Source: Streptomyces sp. SAI-135
GTDB taxonomy: Bacteria; Actinomycetota; Actinomycetes; Streptomycetales; Streptomycetaceae
NCBI RefSeq assembly: GCF_029893805.1
Contig: NZ_JARXYP010000002.1
Coordinates: 7,502,001-7,566,000 of the forward strand
Reading direction: 5' to 3'
Length of the DNA stretch: 64,000 bases
The position numbers and the translations under genes were made by a program. Every line of letters begins with the position of its first letter. Position 1 is the first letter of the stretch. Below, in pieces: positions 16,074-24,063 of the stretch. Below the pieces are notes generated by a model that ran no database searches, was not told the DNA's origin, and saw nothing but the letters and a program-made list of their open reading frames with translations.

Positions 16074-16523
16074 ATGGAGACTCAGGACATCCGGGTGGAG
16101 ATCGCCCGGGAGGCGGACCAGGAGCTCGTCGACGCCTTCGCGCGGATGCTGCCGCAGTTGTCCTCGACGGCCGAGGCCCTCGACCTCGCCGCACTCGACC
16201 GCATCCTGGCCTGTGACGCCAACACCATGCTGATCGCGCGGTCGGCGGCCGGGTCGGTCGTGGGCACCCTCACCCTCGTGATGTTCCCCGCGCCCGCCGG
16301 ACTGCGGGCCCGTATCGAGGACGTGATCGTCGATCACGCGGCCCGCGGTCACGGCATCGCGGGTCTGCTGATCAGGGAGGCCATCCGGCTGGCCCGCGAG
16401 GCCGGGGCCCGCACCGTCGACCTGACGTCCCGCCCGGACCGGGCGGCGGCCAACCGGCTGTACGAGCGGCAGGGGTTCCGCCAGCGGGAGTCGACGGTGT
16501 ACCGGGTACCGCTGAAGGGCTGA
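16074..16523 (+). CDS. GNAT-family N-acetyltransferase
   Basis: A 149-residue acetyltransferase with motif A in IEDVIVDHAARGHGIAGLLIREAI (acetyl-CoA loop R-G-H-G-I-A) and the C-terminal ANRLYERQGFRQRESTVYR. The substrate is unknown. The start ATG follows a weak ribosome site. Its last codons (VPLKG-stop) are repeated three more times downstream as part of a tandem array whose first unit starts inside the gene at 16509, so the 3' end of this gene is the anchor of that array. Confidence 0.85.
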   Translation: METQDIRVEIAREADQELVDAFARMLPQLSSTAEALDLAALDRILACDANTMLIARSAAGSVVGTLTLVMFPAPAGLRARIEDVIVDHAARGHGIAGLLIREAIRLAREAGARTVDLTSRPDRAAANRLYERQGFRQRESTVYRVPLKG

Positions 16524-17257
16524 GCCCCCCGCCGCCCGCAGGATGTCTGCCTCGCCGGTGTCAGTTCCGGTTCTGGAAGTTCTCGTCCAGGCGCTGAGGT
16601 CTGCGCCGATCGTCATTGCTGGGCTGAGTCCTCACGGCGTGTCGGTCCGCGGGCCGGACGTCGACGGGCGCGGGCCGGTTCGCCGCTGCCGGTGTCAGGA
16701 CCGGTTTCGGTAGTGCTCGGCCGGGCGGTTGACGTGCCCTGCGTGCCGCTGAAGGGTTGAGCCCCGTCCCACGGCCCGGCCGCGGCCGCCCGGTTTCTGC
16801 CTTGCCGGTGTCGGGTCCGGTTCTGGGCGCTGTGGTCTGCGCCGATCGTCACTGCTGAGGTGAGTCCTCACGGCGTGTCGGTCCGCGGGCCGGATGTCGA
16901 CGGGCGCGGGCCGGTTCGCCGCTGCTGGTGTCAGGACCGGCTTCGGGGGTGCTCGGCCGGGCGGTTGAAATGCCCTGCGTGCCGCTGAAGGGCTGAGCCC
17001 CGTCCCACGGCCCGGCCGCGGCCGGGCCCGCCCGGTTTCTGGCTCGCCGGTGTTGGGTCCGGTTCTGGAGGTCCTCGTCCGGGCGCTGTGGTCTGCGTCG
17101 ATCGTCACTGCTGAGGTGCGTCCTCACGGCGTGTCGGCCCGCGGGCCGGGCGTCGACGGGTGCGGCCCGGTTCGCCGCTGCCGGTGTCAGGACCGGCTTC
17201 GGGGGTGCTCGGCCGGGCGGTTGACGTGCCCTGCGTGCCGCTGAAGGGCTGAGCCCC
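16509..17257. repeat. Tandem array of about 240-bp units anchored on a gene 3' end
   Basis: Three units start with CCGCTGAAGGG at 16509, 16746 and 16982, and a truncated fourth starts at 17238, giving periods of 237, 236 and 256. The third unit is longer by 20 bases and contains a perfect 20-bp palindrome at 17009-17028. Each unit starts with the last codons and stop of the upstream acetyltransferase (frame V-P-L-K-G-stop) and carries TCCTCACGGCGTGTCGG and GTCAGGACCGG blocks. Minus-strand frames inside restart with the same N-terminus in several units and are shadows. The following interval 17258-17429 is GC-rich and holds no gene; a short inverted repeat (GGCTCCC/GGGAGCC, 17347-17361) is the only structure seen. 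Confidence 0.9.
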
Positions 17258-17429
17258 CCTCAGGAGGTGGCGGGCGCCGAGGTCTGCCGGGAAGTGCCCG
17301 GTCGTGGCCCGTTCCGCCGAACCGCACCCGGGCCGCAGCCGGGCAGGGCTCCCCGGGAGCCGACAACTCGCCGTGCAGGCGCCGGGCTGCCTTCCGACGC
17401 GCCCGGCCGACGCACCGCAGCCGCGTCCC

Positions 17430-18212
17430 TCAGGACGCCACCGCCTGCGGTGCGGTCGCCGGTACCAGGTCCAGGAGCTCCTCCACCGCCGCCTGGTCCG
17501 CCCGGTGCGTGCGCCACAGCCACAGGACGTCCCGGCCGAACGACCAGAGCAGGGTCCCGAGGGCCAGCGCCACCACCCCGAAGGTCGCCGCGAACGGCAG
17601 GTACCCAGACGCGGCCACCAGCAGCAGGATCCCCTGGAGCGCGGCCACCGTCTTGCGGGCCATGCTCGGCGGCAGCGGGGCGTTCAGCCAGTTCCAGACG
17701 CGGGCCGCGGCCACGAAGCCGTAGCGCATGCCGCCGATCAGCAGCACCCACGGGCCCTGCGACATCGACACGTACACGCTGAGCACCAGGATCAGGAACG
17801 CGTCGACCTCCATGTCGAAGCGCGCTCCCAGCGGCGTCGAGGTGCCCGTCGCACGGGCCACCTTGCCGTCCACACCGTCGAGGATCAGGGCCACCGCTGT
17901 CAGGCCGACGAAGAGCGTGACCGGCGGGGAGTCCTGGAAGGAGTCCGCGACCAGCGCCGTGACCCCGCCCACCAGGGTCGCCCGGCCGAGCGTCACCCGG
18001 TTGGCCGGACCGAAGGACCGCGGCCGGGTGCGGTGCAGCGCCCTGGAGAGCACGGCCCAGGTGGCGACGGCGAAGGCGAGGCCGGTCAGCCAGCCCGCCG
18101 GCCCCATGCCGATCGCCGTGCCGAGCAGGGCCAGCAACAGGATCTGCACGCCCGCTCCGACAGCGGTCTCCTGCTGGACCAGCCTTGCTTCGTAAGTGTT
18201 GTTCAGGGCCAC
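17430..18212 (-). CDS. CDP-alcohol phosphatidyltransferase family membrane enzyme
   Basis: A 260-residue polytopic protein with the complete family motif D-G-x2-A-R-x8-G-x3-D-x3-D, seen as DGKVARATGTSTPLGARFD followed by MEVD (about 100-125). It transfers a phospho-head group from a CDP-activated alcohol to a lipid or polyol acceptor at the membrane. Hydrophobic segments cover most of the remainder. I chose GTG 18212 because GGAGG lies 8 bases upstream; the longer open frame runs into the divergent promoter. It is divergent from the MDR dehydrogenase that opens the GT4/methyltransferase cluster, with only 121 bases between, so it is probably regulated with it. Confidence 0.88.
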   Translation of the reverse strand: MALNNTYEARLVQQETAVGAGVQILLLALLGTAIGMGPAGWLTGLAFAVATWAVLSRALHRTRPRSFGPANRVTLGRATLVGGVTALVADSFQDSPPVTLFVGLTAVALILDGVDGKVARATGTSTPLGARFDMEVDAFLILVLSVYVSMSQGPWVLLIGGMRYGFVAAARVWNWLNAPLPPSMARKTVAALQGILLLVAASGYLPFAATFGVVALALGTLLWSFGRDVLWLWRTHRADQAAVEELLDLVPATAPQAVAS

Positions 18213-18281
18213 CGCACATTCCTCCGGCCAGATGACAGAGTCGATCAAGGCCGCGTACTGTGCGCGGCCTGTGCACATCTC

Positions 18282-18302
18282 GGTACGTGAACGAGGTACG
18301 TG
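18282..18302. promoter_or_regulatory. Direct repeat GGTACGTG x2 in the divergent promoter
   Basis: GGTACGTG occurs at 18282-18289 and again at 18295-18302, 13 bases apart, flanked by GTGCAC-like ends. It lies between the CDP-alcohol enzyme and the MDR dehydrogenase. Candidate activator or repressor site for the cluster. Confidence 0.4.
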
Positions 18303-18333
18303 CACGGGTTGCCGATCGTTCAGGAGGTTCTCG

Positions 18334-19314
18334 ATGAAGCCCGCCGCACGCGCGTTCTGGCTCCGCTCCCCGGGTGAGGGCGAGATACGGGAGGCCCCCC
18401 TTCCGGCCCCCGGCGTGGACGAGGTGCTGGTCCGCGCGCTGTACTCGGGAGTCAGCAGGGGCACGGAGACACTCGTGTTCCGCGGCGGGGTGCCCGAGAG
18501 CCAGCACGCGGCCATGCGGGCACCGTTCCAGGAGGGCGACTTCCCGGCACCGGTGAAGTACGGCTACCTCAGCGTGGGGCTGGTGGAGGAGGGGCCCGCC
18601 GCGCTGAAGGGCAGGACCGTCTTCTGTCTGTACCCGCATCAGACGCGGTACGTAGTCCCCGCGAGCGCCGTGACCGTCGTACCCGACGACGTGCCCGCCC
18701 GCCGGGCCGTCCTCGCCGGCACGGTCGAGACCGCCGTGAACGCCCTGTGGGACGCGGCCCCCCTGGTCGGCGACCGGATCGCGGTGGTCGGCGGCGGCAT
18801 GGTCGGCAGCTCGGTGGCCGCCCTCCTCGCCCGCTTCCCCGGCGTACGGGTGCAGTTGGTGGACGCGGACCCCGCCCGCGCCACGACCGCCGAGGCCCTC
18901 CGGGTCGGCTTCGCGTCCCCCGCCGACGCCCTCGGCGACTGCGACCTCGTCGTGCACGCCAGCGCCACCGAACAGGGCCTGGCCCGCTCCCTGGAACTCC
19001 TCGGCGCCGAGGGCACGGTCGTCGAGCTGAGCTGGTACGGCGACCGCCGCGTCAGCCTGCCGCTCGGCGAGGCCTTCCACTCCCGTCGGCTGACGGTCCG
19101 CAGCAGCCAGGTCGGCACCGTCTCGCCGGCCCGCGCGAACCGCAGCTACGGCGACCGTCTCGCCCTCGCCCTCGAACTGCTCGCCGATCCGGCGCTCGAC
19201 GCCCTCATCACGGGGGAAAGCGCGTTCGAAGAACTGCCGGAGGTAATGCCCGCGCTGGCCAGTGGGGACATTCCGGCCCTCTGTCACCTCGTGAGGTACG
19301 GCAAGAGCGCCTGA
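18334..19314 (+). CDS. MDR-family dehydrogenase (zinc-type alcohol dehydrogenase-like)
   Basis: A 326-residue medium-chain dehydrogenase/reductase. The N-terminal GroES-like half has APGVDEVLVRALYSGVSRGTET, and the Rossmann half has the nucleotide loop VVGGGMVGSSVAALLARF followed by the acidic strand end VQLVDAD, suggesting NAD(H). The catalytic and structural zinc cysteines of classical alcohol dehydrogenases are not apparent; it is closer to BchC/Bi-domain oxidoreductase-like members. ATG 18334 follows CAGGAGG. It is first of the plus-strand genes leading to the PTPS-fold protein. The substrate is unknown, presumably a sugar or alcohol intermediate. Confidence 0.8.
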   Translation: MKPAARAFWLRSPGEGEIREAPLPAPGVDEVLVRALYSGVSRGTETLVFRGGVPESQHAAMRAPFQEGDFPAPVKYGYLSVGLVEEGPAALKGRTVFCLYPHQTRYVVPASAVTVVPDDVPARRAVLAGTVETAVNALWDAAPLVGDRIAVVGGGMVGSSVAALLARFPGVRVQLVDADPARATTAEALRVGFASPADALGDCDLVVHASATEQGLARSLELLGAEGTVVELSWYGDRRVSLPLGEAFHSRRLTVRSSQVGTVSPARANRSYGDRLALALELLADPALDALITGESAFEELPEVMPALASGDIPALCHLVRYGKSA

Positions 19315-19430
19315 CCTGAGAAAAGAGTGAGATCCGGCTGAACACGGGGAAGCGGACAGCCGTACTACACGGCATCCACCGGCAGGGATCAGCCGGGGGA
19401 CCAGACGCGCCGCACCTGGAGGGTCGTCCG

Positions 19431-19829
19431 TTGTTCAGCATCACCGTCCGCGATCACATCATGATCGCCCACAGCTTCCGCGGCGAGGTCTTCGGGCCCG
19501 CGCAGCGTCTGCACGGCGCGACGTTCCTGGTGGACGCCACGTTCCGGCGCGAACAGCTGGACGACGACAACATCGTCGTCGACATCGGACTGGCCACCCA
19601 GGAACTCGGTGCCGTCGTCAGCGAGTTGAACTACCGCAATCTCGACAACGAACCCGACTTCGCCGGAGTCAACACCTCCACGGAGTTCCTGGCCAAGGTC
19701 ATCGCGGACCGGCTCGCCGAGCGCATCGAGAAGGGCGCGCTCGGCGAGGGCGCCAAGGGCCTCGCGGGCCTGACCGTCACCCTGCACGAGTCGCATGTCG
19801 CCTGGGCGAGTTACGAGCGTGCCCTGTGA
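19431..19829 (+). CDS. PTPS/QueD-fold protein lacking zinc site and catalytic triad
   Basis: A 132-residue T-fold protein of the 6-pyruvoyltetrahydropterin synthase/QueD family, which normally forms hexamers. Compared with the family, His14 and His28 are kept but the third zinc ligand in the LHGHxF motif is Ala30 (LHGATF), the catalytic Cys before it is absent (PAQRLHG), and the Asp-His pair is replaced by Asn-Tyr in LNYRNL. The C-terminal pterin-anchoring glutamate in TLHESHVAWASY is retained. It therefore probably binds a pterin-like or pyrimidine ligand without doing classical chemistry. From memory, the S. coelicolor homologue SCO6650 behaves this way. It begins with TTG at 19431 behind CTGGAGGG. 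Its stop overlaps the GT4 start (GTGA). Confidence 0.85.
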   Translation: MFSITVRDHIMIAHSFRGEVFGPAQRLHGATFLVDATFRREQLDDDNIVVDIGLATQELGAVVSELNYRNLDNEPDFAGVNTSTEFLAKVIADRLAERIEKGALGEGAKGLAGLTVTLHESHVAWASYERAL

Positions 19830-21010
19830 CCGACATGACCACCGGGCGGGCGGCCACACTCGACTACGTGCCCGTGCAGCACACCGCCCTCAAGAAGGCC
19901 GAGATCATCCCGATGTCCCTGCGCTCCGTGCACTTCGTGATGCCGGGCGGCGTGGACGACCCGACCGCGCCGAGCGGCGGCAACGCCTACGACCGGCGGG
20001 TCTGCCTGGACCTGCCCGGCTTCGGCTGGCAGGTCGAGCGGCACGCGGTGGCCGGCAGCTGGCCCCGCCCGGGAGCGGCGGCCCGCACCGAACTGGCCCG
20101 CACCCTGCGGGACCTGCCCGACGACACCGTGGTCCTCGTCGACGGCCTGGTGGCCTGCGGCGTCCCGGAGATCCTCGTCCCCGAGGCACAGCGGCTGCAC
20201 CTCGCCGTCCTGGTCCATCTGCCGCTCGGCGACGAGACCGGACTCGAACCCCGGCTCGCCCTGGAGCTCGACGCCAAGGAGCGCGAGGTGCTGCGGGCCG
20301 TGCCCGCCGTCATCGCCACCAGCGACTGGGCCGTGCGCCGGCTCGTCTCCCACCACGGCCTCGCCCCCGAGCGCGTCCACGTCGCCACCCCGGGCGCCGA
20401 CATCGCCCCGCTGGCCTCCGGCACCGACGGCGTCTCCCGGCTGCTGTGCGTGGCCGCGGTGACCCCCCGCAAGGGACAGCACCGGCTGATCGAGGCCCTG
20501 GCCGGCGCCCAGGACCTGCCGTGGAGCTGCGTGTGCGTCGGCGGGGTCACCCAGGATCCCGAGTACGTCGCCCATCTGCGGATGCTCATCAAGAGGTACG
20601 GCCTCCAGGACCGCCTGCACCTCGCCGGACCGAAGGCCGGGGCCGAGCTCGACGCCAGCTACAACGCCGCCGACCTGATGGTCCTCACCTCCTACGCCGA
20701 GACCTACGGCATGGCGGTCACCGAGGCCCTCGCGCGCGGCATCCCGGTGCTGGCCACCGACGTCGGCGGAGTGGCCGAGGCGGTCGGCCGGGCCCCCGAC
20801 GGGGGAGTGCCCGGCATCCTCGTCCCGCCGGAGGACCCCGCCGCCCTCGCCGCCGAACTGCGCGGCTGGTTCGGCGAGGCGGACGTACGACGCAGGCTCA
20901 AGGCGGCTGCCCGGGGCCGGCGGGCCGCCCTGGACGGCTGGGCGACCACGGCCCGCAGCCTGGCCGGAGTACTCGGCCGACTCCCGAGCGAGCCCAGGAG
21001 GGCGGCATGA
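19826..21010 (+). CDS. GT4-family glycosyltransferase
   Basis: A 394-residue retaining glycosyltransferase of GT-B fold. The C-terminal donor-binding domain has the E-x7-E motif in SYAETYGMAVTEALARGIPV followed by TDVGGVAEAV, and VAAVTPRKGQHRLIEAL opens that domain. The N-terminal half carries the Gly-rich acceptor loop PSGGNAYDRRV. It probably uses a nucleotide sugar to glycosylate the cluster's intermediate in the cytoplasm. GTG 19826 overlaps the PTPS stop, and the stop overlaps the methyltransferase ATG, so PTPS, GT, MTase and flippase-like genes are one translationally coupled string. ATG 19835 is an alternative start. Confidence 0.87.
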   Translation: MTDMTTGRAATLDYVPVQHTALKKAEIIPMSLRSVHFVMPGGVDDPTAPSGGNAYDRRVCLDLPGFGWQVERHAVAGSWPRPGAAARTELARTLRDLPDDTVVLVDGLVACGVPEILVPEAQRLHLAVLVHLPLGDETGLEPRLALELDAKEREVLRAVPAVIATSDWAVRRLVSHHGLAPERVHVATPGADIAPLASGTDGVSRLLCVAAVTPRKGQHRLIEALAGAQDLPWSCVCVGGVTQDPEYVAHLRMLIKRYGLQDRLHLAGPKAGAELDASYNAADLMVLTSYAETYGMAVTEALARGIPVLATDVGGVAEAVGRAPDGGVPGILVPPEDPAALAAELRGWFGEADVRRRLKAAARGRRAALDGWATTARSLAGVLGRLPSEPRRAA

Positions 21011-22014
21011 GGAAGACGGCGACCAAGCAGAGCGCGAAGATCCCGGCCCAGCCGGGCCCCAGGGAGGTGGCGACGGTGCAGACTGGTGTCCCCTCCGACG
21101 CGGAACCGGTGATCCCCGGTGCCGGTCCCAGCACCCGCCCCGGTGAGCGTCCGACCGTACGGCTCAGGGACGCCGGTCCCGACGACGCCCCCCGGTACGC
21201 CCCCGAATGGCTGGAGCTGCGGGAGGGACCCGACGCGGCCGCGCGGGCGGCCGACCTGCTCGACCCGCTGCGCATCCGGCTGGCCAACCTGCCCGGCAGG
21301 GCGGGACTCGTCATCCACGACCTGGGCTGTGGCACCGGCTCCATGGGCCGCTGGCTGGCGCCCCGCCTGGACGGCCCCCAGCACTGGATCCTGCACGACC
21401 GGGACCCCTACCTCCTGCACTTCGCGGCCGTCGCCTCCCCGCGCTCCGCCGCCGACGGCAGCCGGGTCACCGTCGAGACGCGCCGCGGCGACGTCGGCCT
21501 GCTGACCCCGGACGCCCTCGCCGGCGCCTCCCTGGTCACGGCCTCCGCTCTGCTGGACGTGCTCACCCGCGAGGAGATCGACGCCCTCGCCGCCGCCTGC
21601 ACGGGCGCCGGCTGCCCGGCCCTGCTCACCCTGTCGGTGGCGGGCCGGGTCGAACTCACTCCGGCCGACCCGCTGGACGAGGAGATCGCCGACGCGTTCA
21701 ACGCCCACCAGCGGCGCGGCGGGCTCCTCGGCCCGGACGCCGTCACCGTCGCCTGCGAGGCGTTCTCCGAGCGGGGCGCGACCGTACGGCTGCACCCGAG
21801 CGCGTGGCGCCTCGGCCCCGCCGAGTCCGCGCTCACCGCGCAGTGGCTGCGCGGCTGGGTCGGCGCGGCCGTCGAGGAGCGCCCCGAACTCGGCGAGCGC
21901 GCCGACCGCTACCTCCGGGACCGCCTGGAGGCTTGCCGCGCCGGGGAGTTGAAGGTCGTCGTCCACCACAGCGACCTGCTGGCGCTGTCCCGCCCGACGG
22001 GCGGAGCGTCATGA
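21007..22014 (+). CDS. SAM-dependent class I methyltransferase
   Basis: A 335-residue protein with SAM motif I VIHDLGCGTGSMGRWLA at about 100 and a following acidic motif II in WILHDRDPYLLHFA. About 75 residues precede the core and look unstructured. It starts inside the glycosyltransferase stop (ATGA) and ends overlapping the membrane-protein ATG. It probably N-, O- or C-methylates the cluster product; the acceptor is unknown. Confidence 0.83.
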   Translation: MRKTATKQSAKIPAQPGPREVATVQTGVPSDAEPVIPGAGPSTRPGERPTVRLRDAGPDDAPRYAPEWLELREGPDAAARAADLLDPLRIRLANLPGRAGLVIHDLGCGTGSMGRWLAPRLDGPQHWILHDRDPYLLHFAAVASPRSAADGSRVTVETRRGDVGLLTPDALAGASLVTASALLDVLTREEIDALAAACTGAGCPALLTLSVAGRVELTPADPLDEEIADAFNAHQRRGGLLGPDAVTVACEAFSERGATVRLHPSAWRLGPAESALTAQWLRGWVGAAVEERPELGERADRYLRDRLEACRAGELKVVVHHSDLLALSRPTGGAS

Positions 22015-23393
22015 GCGTGGAGACGGTGCGGCCGCAGACGGGCCGCACCGAGGCAGGTCTGCCGGTACGGCGACCCGCCGGACCGGCGGGGCCCGGCGCG
22101 CTCTCCCACCGCGCCCGCATCCTGCGGGCCGAAGTGGTCCAGACCCGCGACGAGGTGCTCACCGCACGGACCGAGGCGCTGGTGGCCCGGGCCGAGATCC
22201 TCGAAGCCGCCGGTGTCCCCGCCCGGGACCTGACCGAGGCCGCCGTCTCCCACGACCGGATCGGCGTGATCGTCACCGAGGCCCGGCCCGCCCGGACCCC
22301 CCGGTGGCGCACCGCCCTGCGCGCGGTCCTCGACTCCCGCGCCCTGCGCACCCACTTCGGCACCGTCGCAGGCGTCACCATCCTCGCCGTCCTGCTGTGG
22401 CGCCTGGGCACCGGCGTCTTCCTGGACGGGCTGCGCCGGATCGACGGCCCCGCCCTGCTGGCGGCGCTCGCGATCGGCGTGCTGACCACCGTGTTCAGCG
22501 CCTGGCGCTGGCAGTTGGTGGCCCGCGGACTGGGCATCCGGCTGCCGCTCGGCGAGGCCGTGGCCGACTACTACCGGGCCCTGTTCCTGAACGCGGCCCT
22601 GCCCGGCGGTGTGCTCGGCGACGTGCACCGCGCGGTACGGCACGGGCAGAGCACCGGCGACATGGGCCGCGGCGTGCGGGCCGTCGTCCTCGAACGGGTC
22701 GCCGGTCAGCTCGCGTTGGCCGTCGTCGGCGGTGCCGTGCTGCTCACCATGGACTCCCCGGTGCTGGCCGAGGCCCGCCAGGCCGCCCCCGCAGCAGGGC
22801 TCGCCGCCCTGGGTGCGCTCGCCGTGGTTGTGGCCCTGCGGATGAACCGGGCCCCCTCCACCCGTCGGGGCCGGGCCCTGCGTGCGACCCTCGGCGAGGC
22901 GCGCGAGGCACTGCTGTCCCGCCGCAACTGGCCCGGCGTCGCCCTCTCCTCGGCCGTCGTCCTCGCCGGCCACCTCGGGATGTTCGTGCTCGCCGCCCGC
23001 ATCGCGGGCTCCGACGCCTCCGTCGCCGTCCTGCTGCCGCTGGCCGTGCTCGCCCTGCTCGCCATGGGACTGCCCCTGAACGTCGGCGGGTTCGGCCCCC
23101 GCGAGGGCGTCACCGCCTGGGCGTTCGCCGCCATGGGACTCGGCGCCGGAGCCGGCCTCGCCACGGCGGTCGTCTACGGCGTCCTCAGCTTCGTGGCGAG
23201 CCTGCCGGGCGCGGTCGTCCTGGTCGCCCGCTGGTACCAGAGCGTGCGGCGCCCGGCGACGACCTACCCGGCGTCGGATTCGGTCAGCATCGAGAAATAC
23301 GTCCCGAAGGATGCCGCGAGGCTCTCCAGCAAGGCTTTCCCCTTTTCCGCCGAGCCCAGTGAAGGGCGCCCGATGACACCGGAATCGGTGTAA
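22011..23393 (+). CDS. LPG-synthase/flippase-like integral membrane protein
   Basis: A 460-residue protein of the lysylphosphatidylglycerol synthase transmembrane (UPF0104, AglD/MprF-N-like) family, with about eight hydrophobic helices from residue 115 on. Family features are LLAALAIGVLTTVFSAWRW, ALFLNAALPGGVLGDVHRAVRHG and LPLNVGGFGPREGVTAWAFA. The N-terminal 100 residues are soluble and partly helical. The protein probably moves a lipid-linked product across the membrane. After the last helix a hydrophilic tail of about 45 residues is encoded antisense to the 3' end of the creatininase gene, a convergent overlap of 130 bases. ATG 22011 overlaps the methyltransferase stop. Confidence 0.82.
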   Translation: MSVETVRPQTGRTEAGLPVRRPAGPAGPGALSHRARILRAEVVQTRDEVLTARTEALVARAEILEAAGVPARDLTEAAVSHDRIGVIVTEARPARTPRWRTALRAVLDSRALRTHFGTVAGVTILAVLLWRLGTGVFLDGLRRIDGPALLAALAIGVLTTVFSAWRWQLVARGLGIRLPLGEAVADYYRALFLNAALPGGVLGDVHRAVRHGQSTGDMGRGVRAVVLERVAGQLALAVVGGAVLLTMDSPVLAEARQAAPAAGLAALGALAVVVALRMNRAPSTRRGRALRATLGEAREALLSRRNWPGVALSSAVVLAGHLGMFVLAARIAGSDASVAVLLPLAVLALLAMGLPLNVGGFGPREGVTAWAFAAMGLGAGAGLATAVVYGVLSFVASLPGAVVLVARWYQSVRRPATTYPASDSVSIEKYVPKDAARLSSKAFPFSAEPSEGRPMTPESV

Positions 23394-24025
23394 CCGGACA
23401 TACCGAGGGTGAGGAGATGACGACGGTCGTCCGCGACGAAATCGGAGGTCTCGTAACCGGGGCGGAGCCATTCCGGGTGCGCGTGCAGAAGAATGGAGGT
23501 CTCGATTTCTCCCGCGTGCATGTCGGTGAGCAGCGAGGTCAGCACTCCCGCCTCCGCACGGGCCGCCTCCCAGTCCTCCGCGGCGGGGAAGAGCGCCATC
23601 CGCTCTCCGCGGGCGGAGGCCTCCTGGACGACGTTGCCCAGCACGTAGTTCCCCCCGTGCCCGTTGACCACCACCAGGGCCTCGACGCCCGAGCGGCGCA
23701 GCGAGGCGGCGATGTCCCGTACCACCGAGTGAAGGGTGACGGCAGAGATGCTGACGGTCCCCGGCCAGGCCGCGTGCTCGTGCGAGCAGGAGATCGTCAC
23801 CGGGGGGAGGAGGTGCACCGGGTACGCCGCGGCGATCTGCCGGGCGACGGCACAGGCGACGAGCGTGTCGGTCGCCAGGGGCAGGTACGGACCGTGCTGT
23901 TCGAAACTCCCGACCGGAAGGACGGCGACCTGAGTTGAGACGTCCGCCCCCCGCGCCCGTACGTCTTCCGTAGTGTCCGTCGGCAACAGACCGTACGCCG
24001 CCGACCGTATTCCCGAACCGCTCAT
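23264..24025 (-). CDS. Creatininase-family amidohydrolase
   Basis: A 253-residue metal-dependent amidohydrolase with all family motifs: LPVGSFEQHGPYLPLATDT, SCSHEHAAWPGT, VNGHGGNYVLGNV and DMHAGEIETS. The family includes creatininase, MftE and archaeal ArfB, the deformylase that acts on FAPy, the product predicted for the divergent RibA-like enzyme. Deformylation of FAPy is therefore the leading hypothesis. The start ATG 24025 has AAAGG upstream; only 38 bases separate it from the divergent ribA-like ATG. The 3' end overlaps the convergent membrane-protein gene by 130 bases. Confidence 0.87.
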   Translation of the reverse strand: MSGSGIRSAAYGLLPTDTTEDVRARGADVSTQVAVLPVGSFEQHGPYLPLATDTLVACAVARQIAAAYPVHLLPPVTISCSHEHAAWPGTVSISAVTLHSVVRDIAASLRRSGVEALVVVNGHGGNYVLGNVVQEASARGERMALFPAAEDWEAARAEAGVLTSLLTDMHAGEIETSILLHAHPEWLRPGYETSDFVADDRRHLLTLGMSGYTDSGVIGRPSLGSAEKGKALLESLAASFGTYFSMLTESDAG

Positions 24026-24063
24026 CTTTTCACGGCCTTTCGTCTCTGCTTAGGAAACAGATC

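Noticed and set aside
16613..17127. Repeated minus-strand ORFs starting MTIGADHSA or MTIDADHSA in the array
   Set aside because: They restart because the DNA unit is repeated; they have Arg/Pro/Thr-rich composition and no ribosome sites or homology.
16509..17257. CRISPR array
   Set aside because: The units are 236-256 bases with no short conserved repeat alternating with unique spacers, and no cas genes are in the window.
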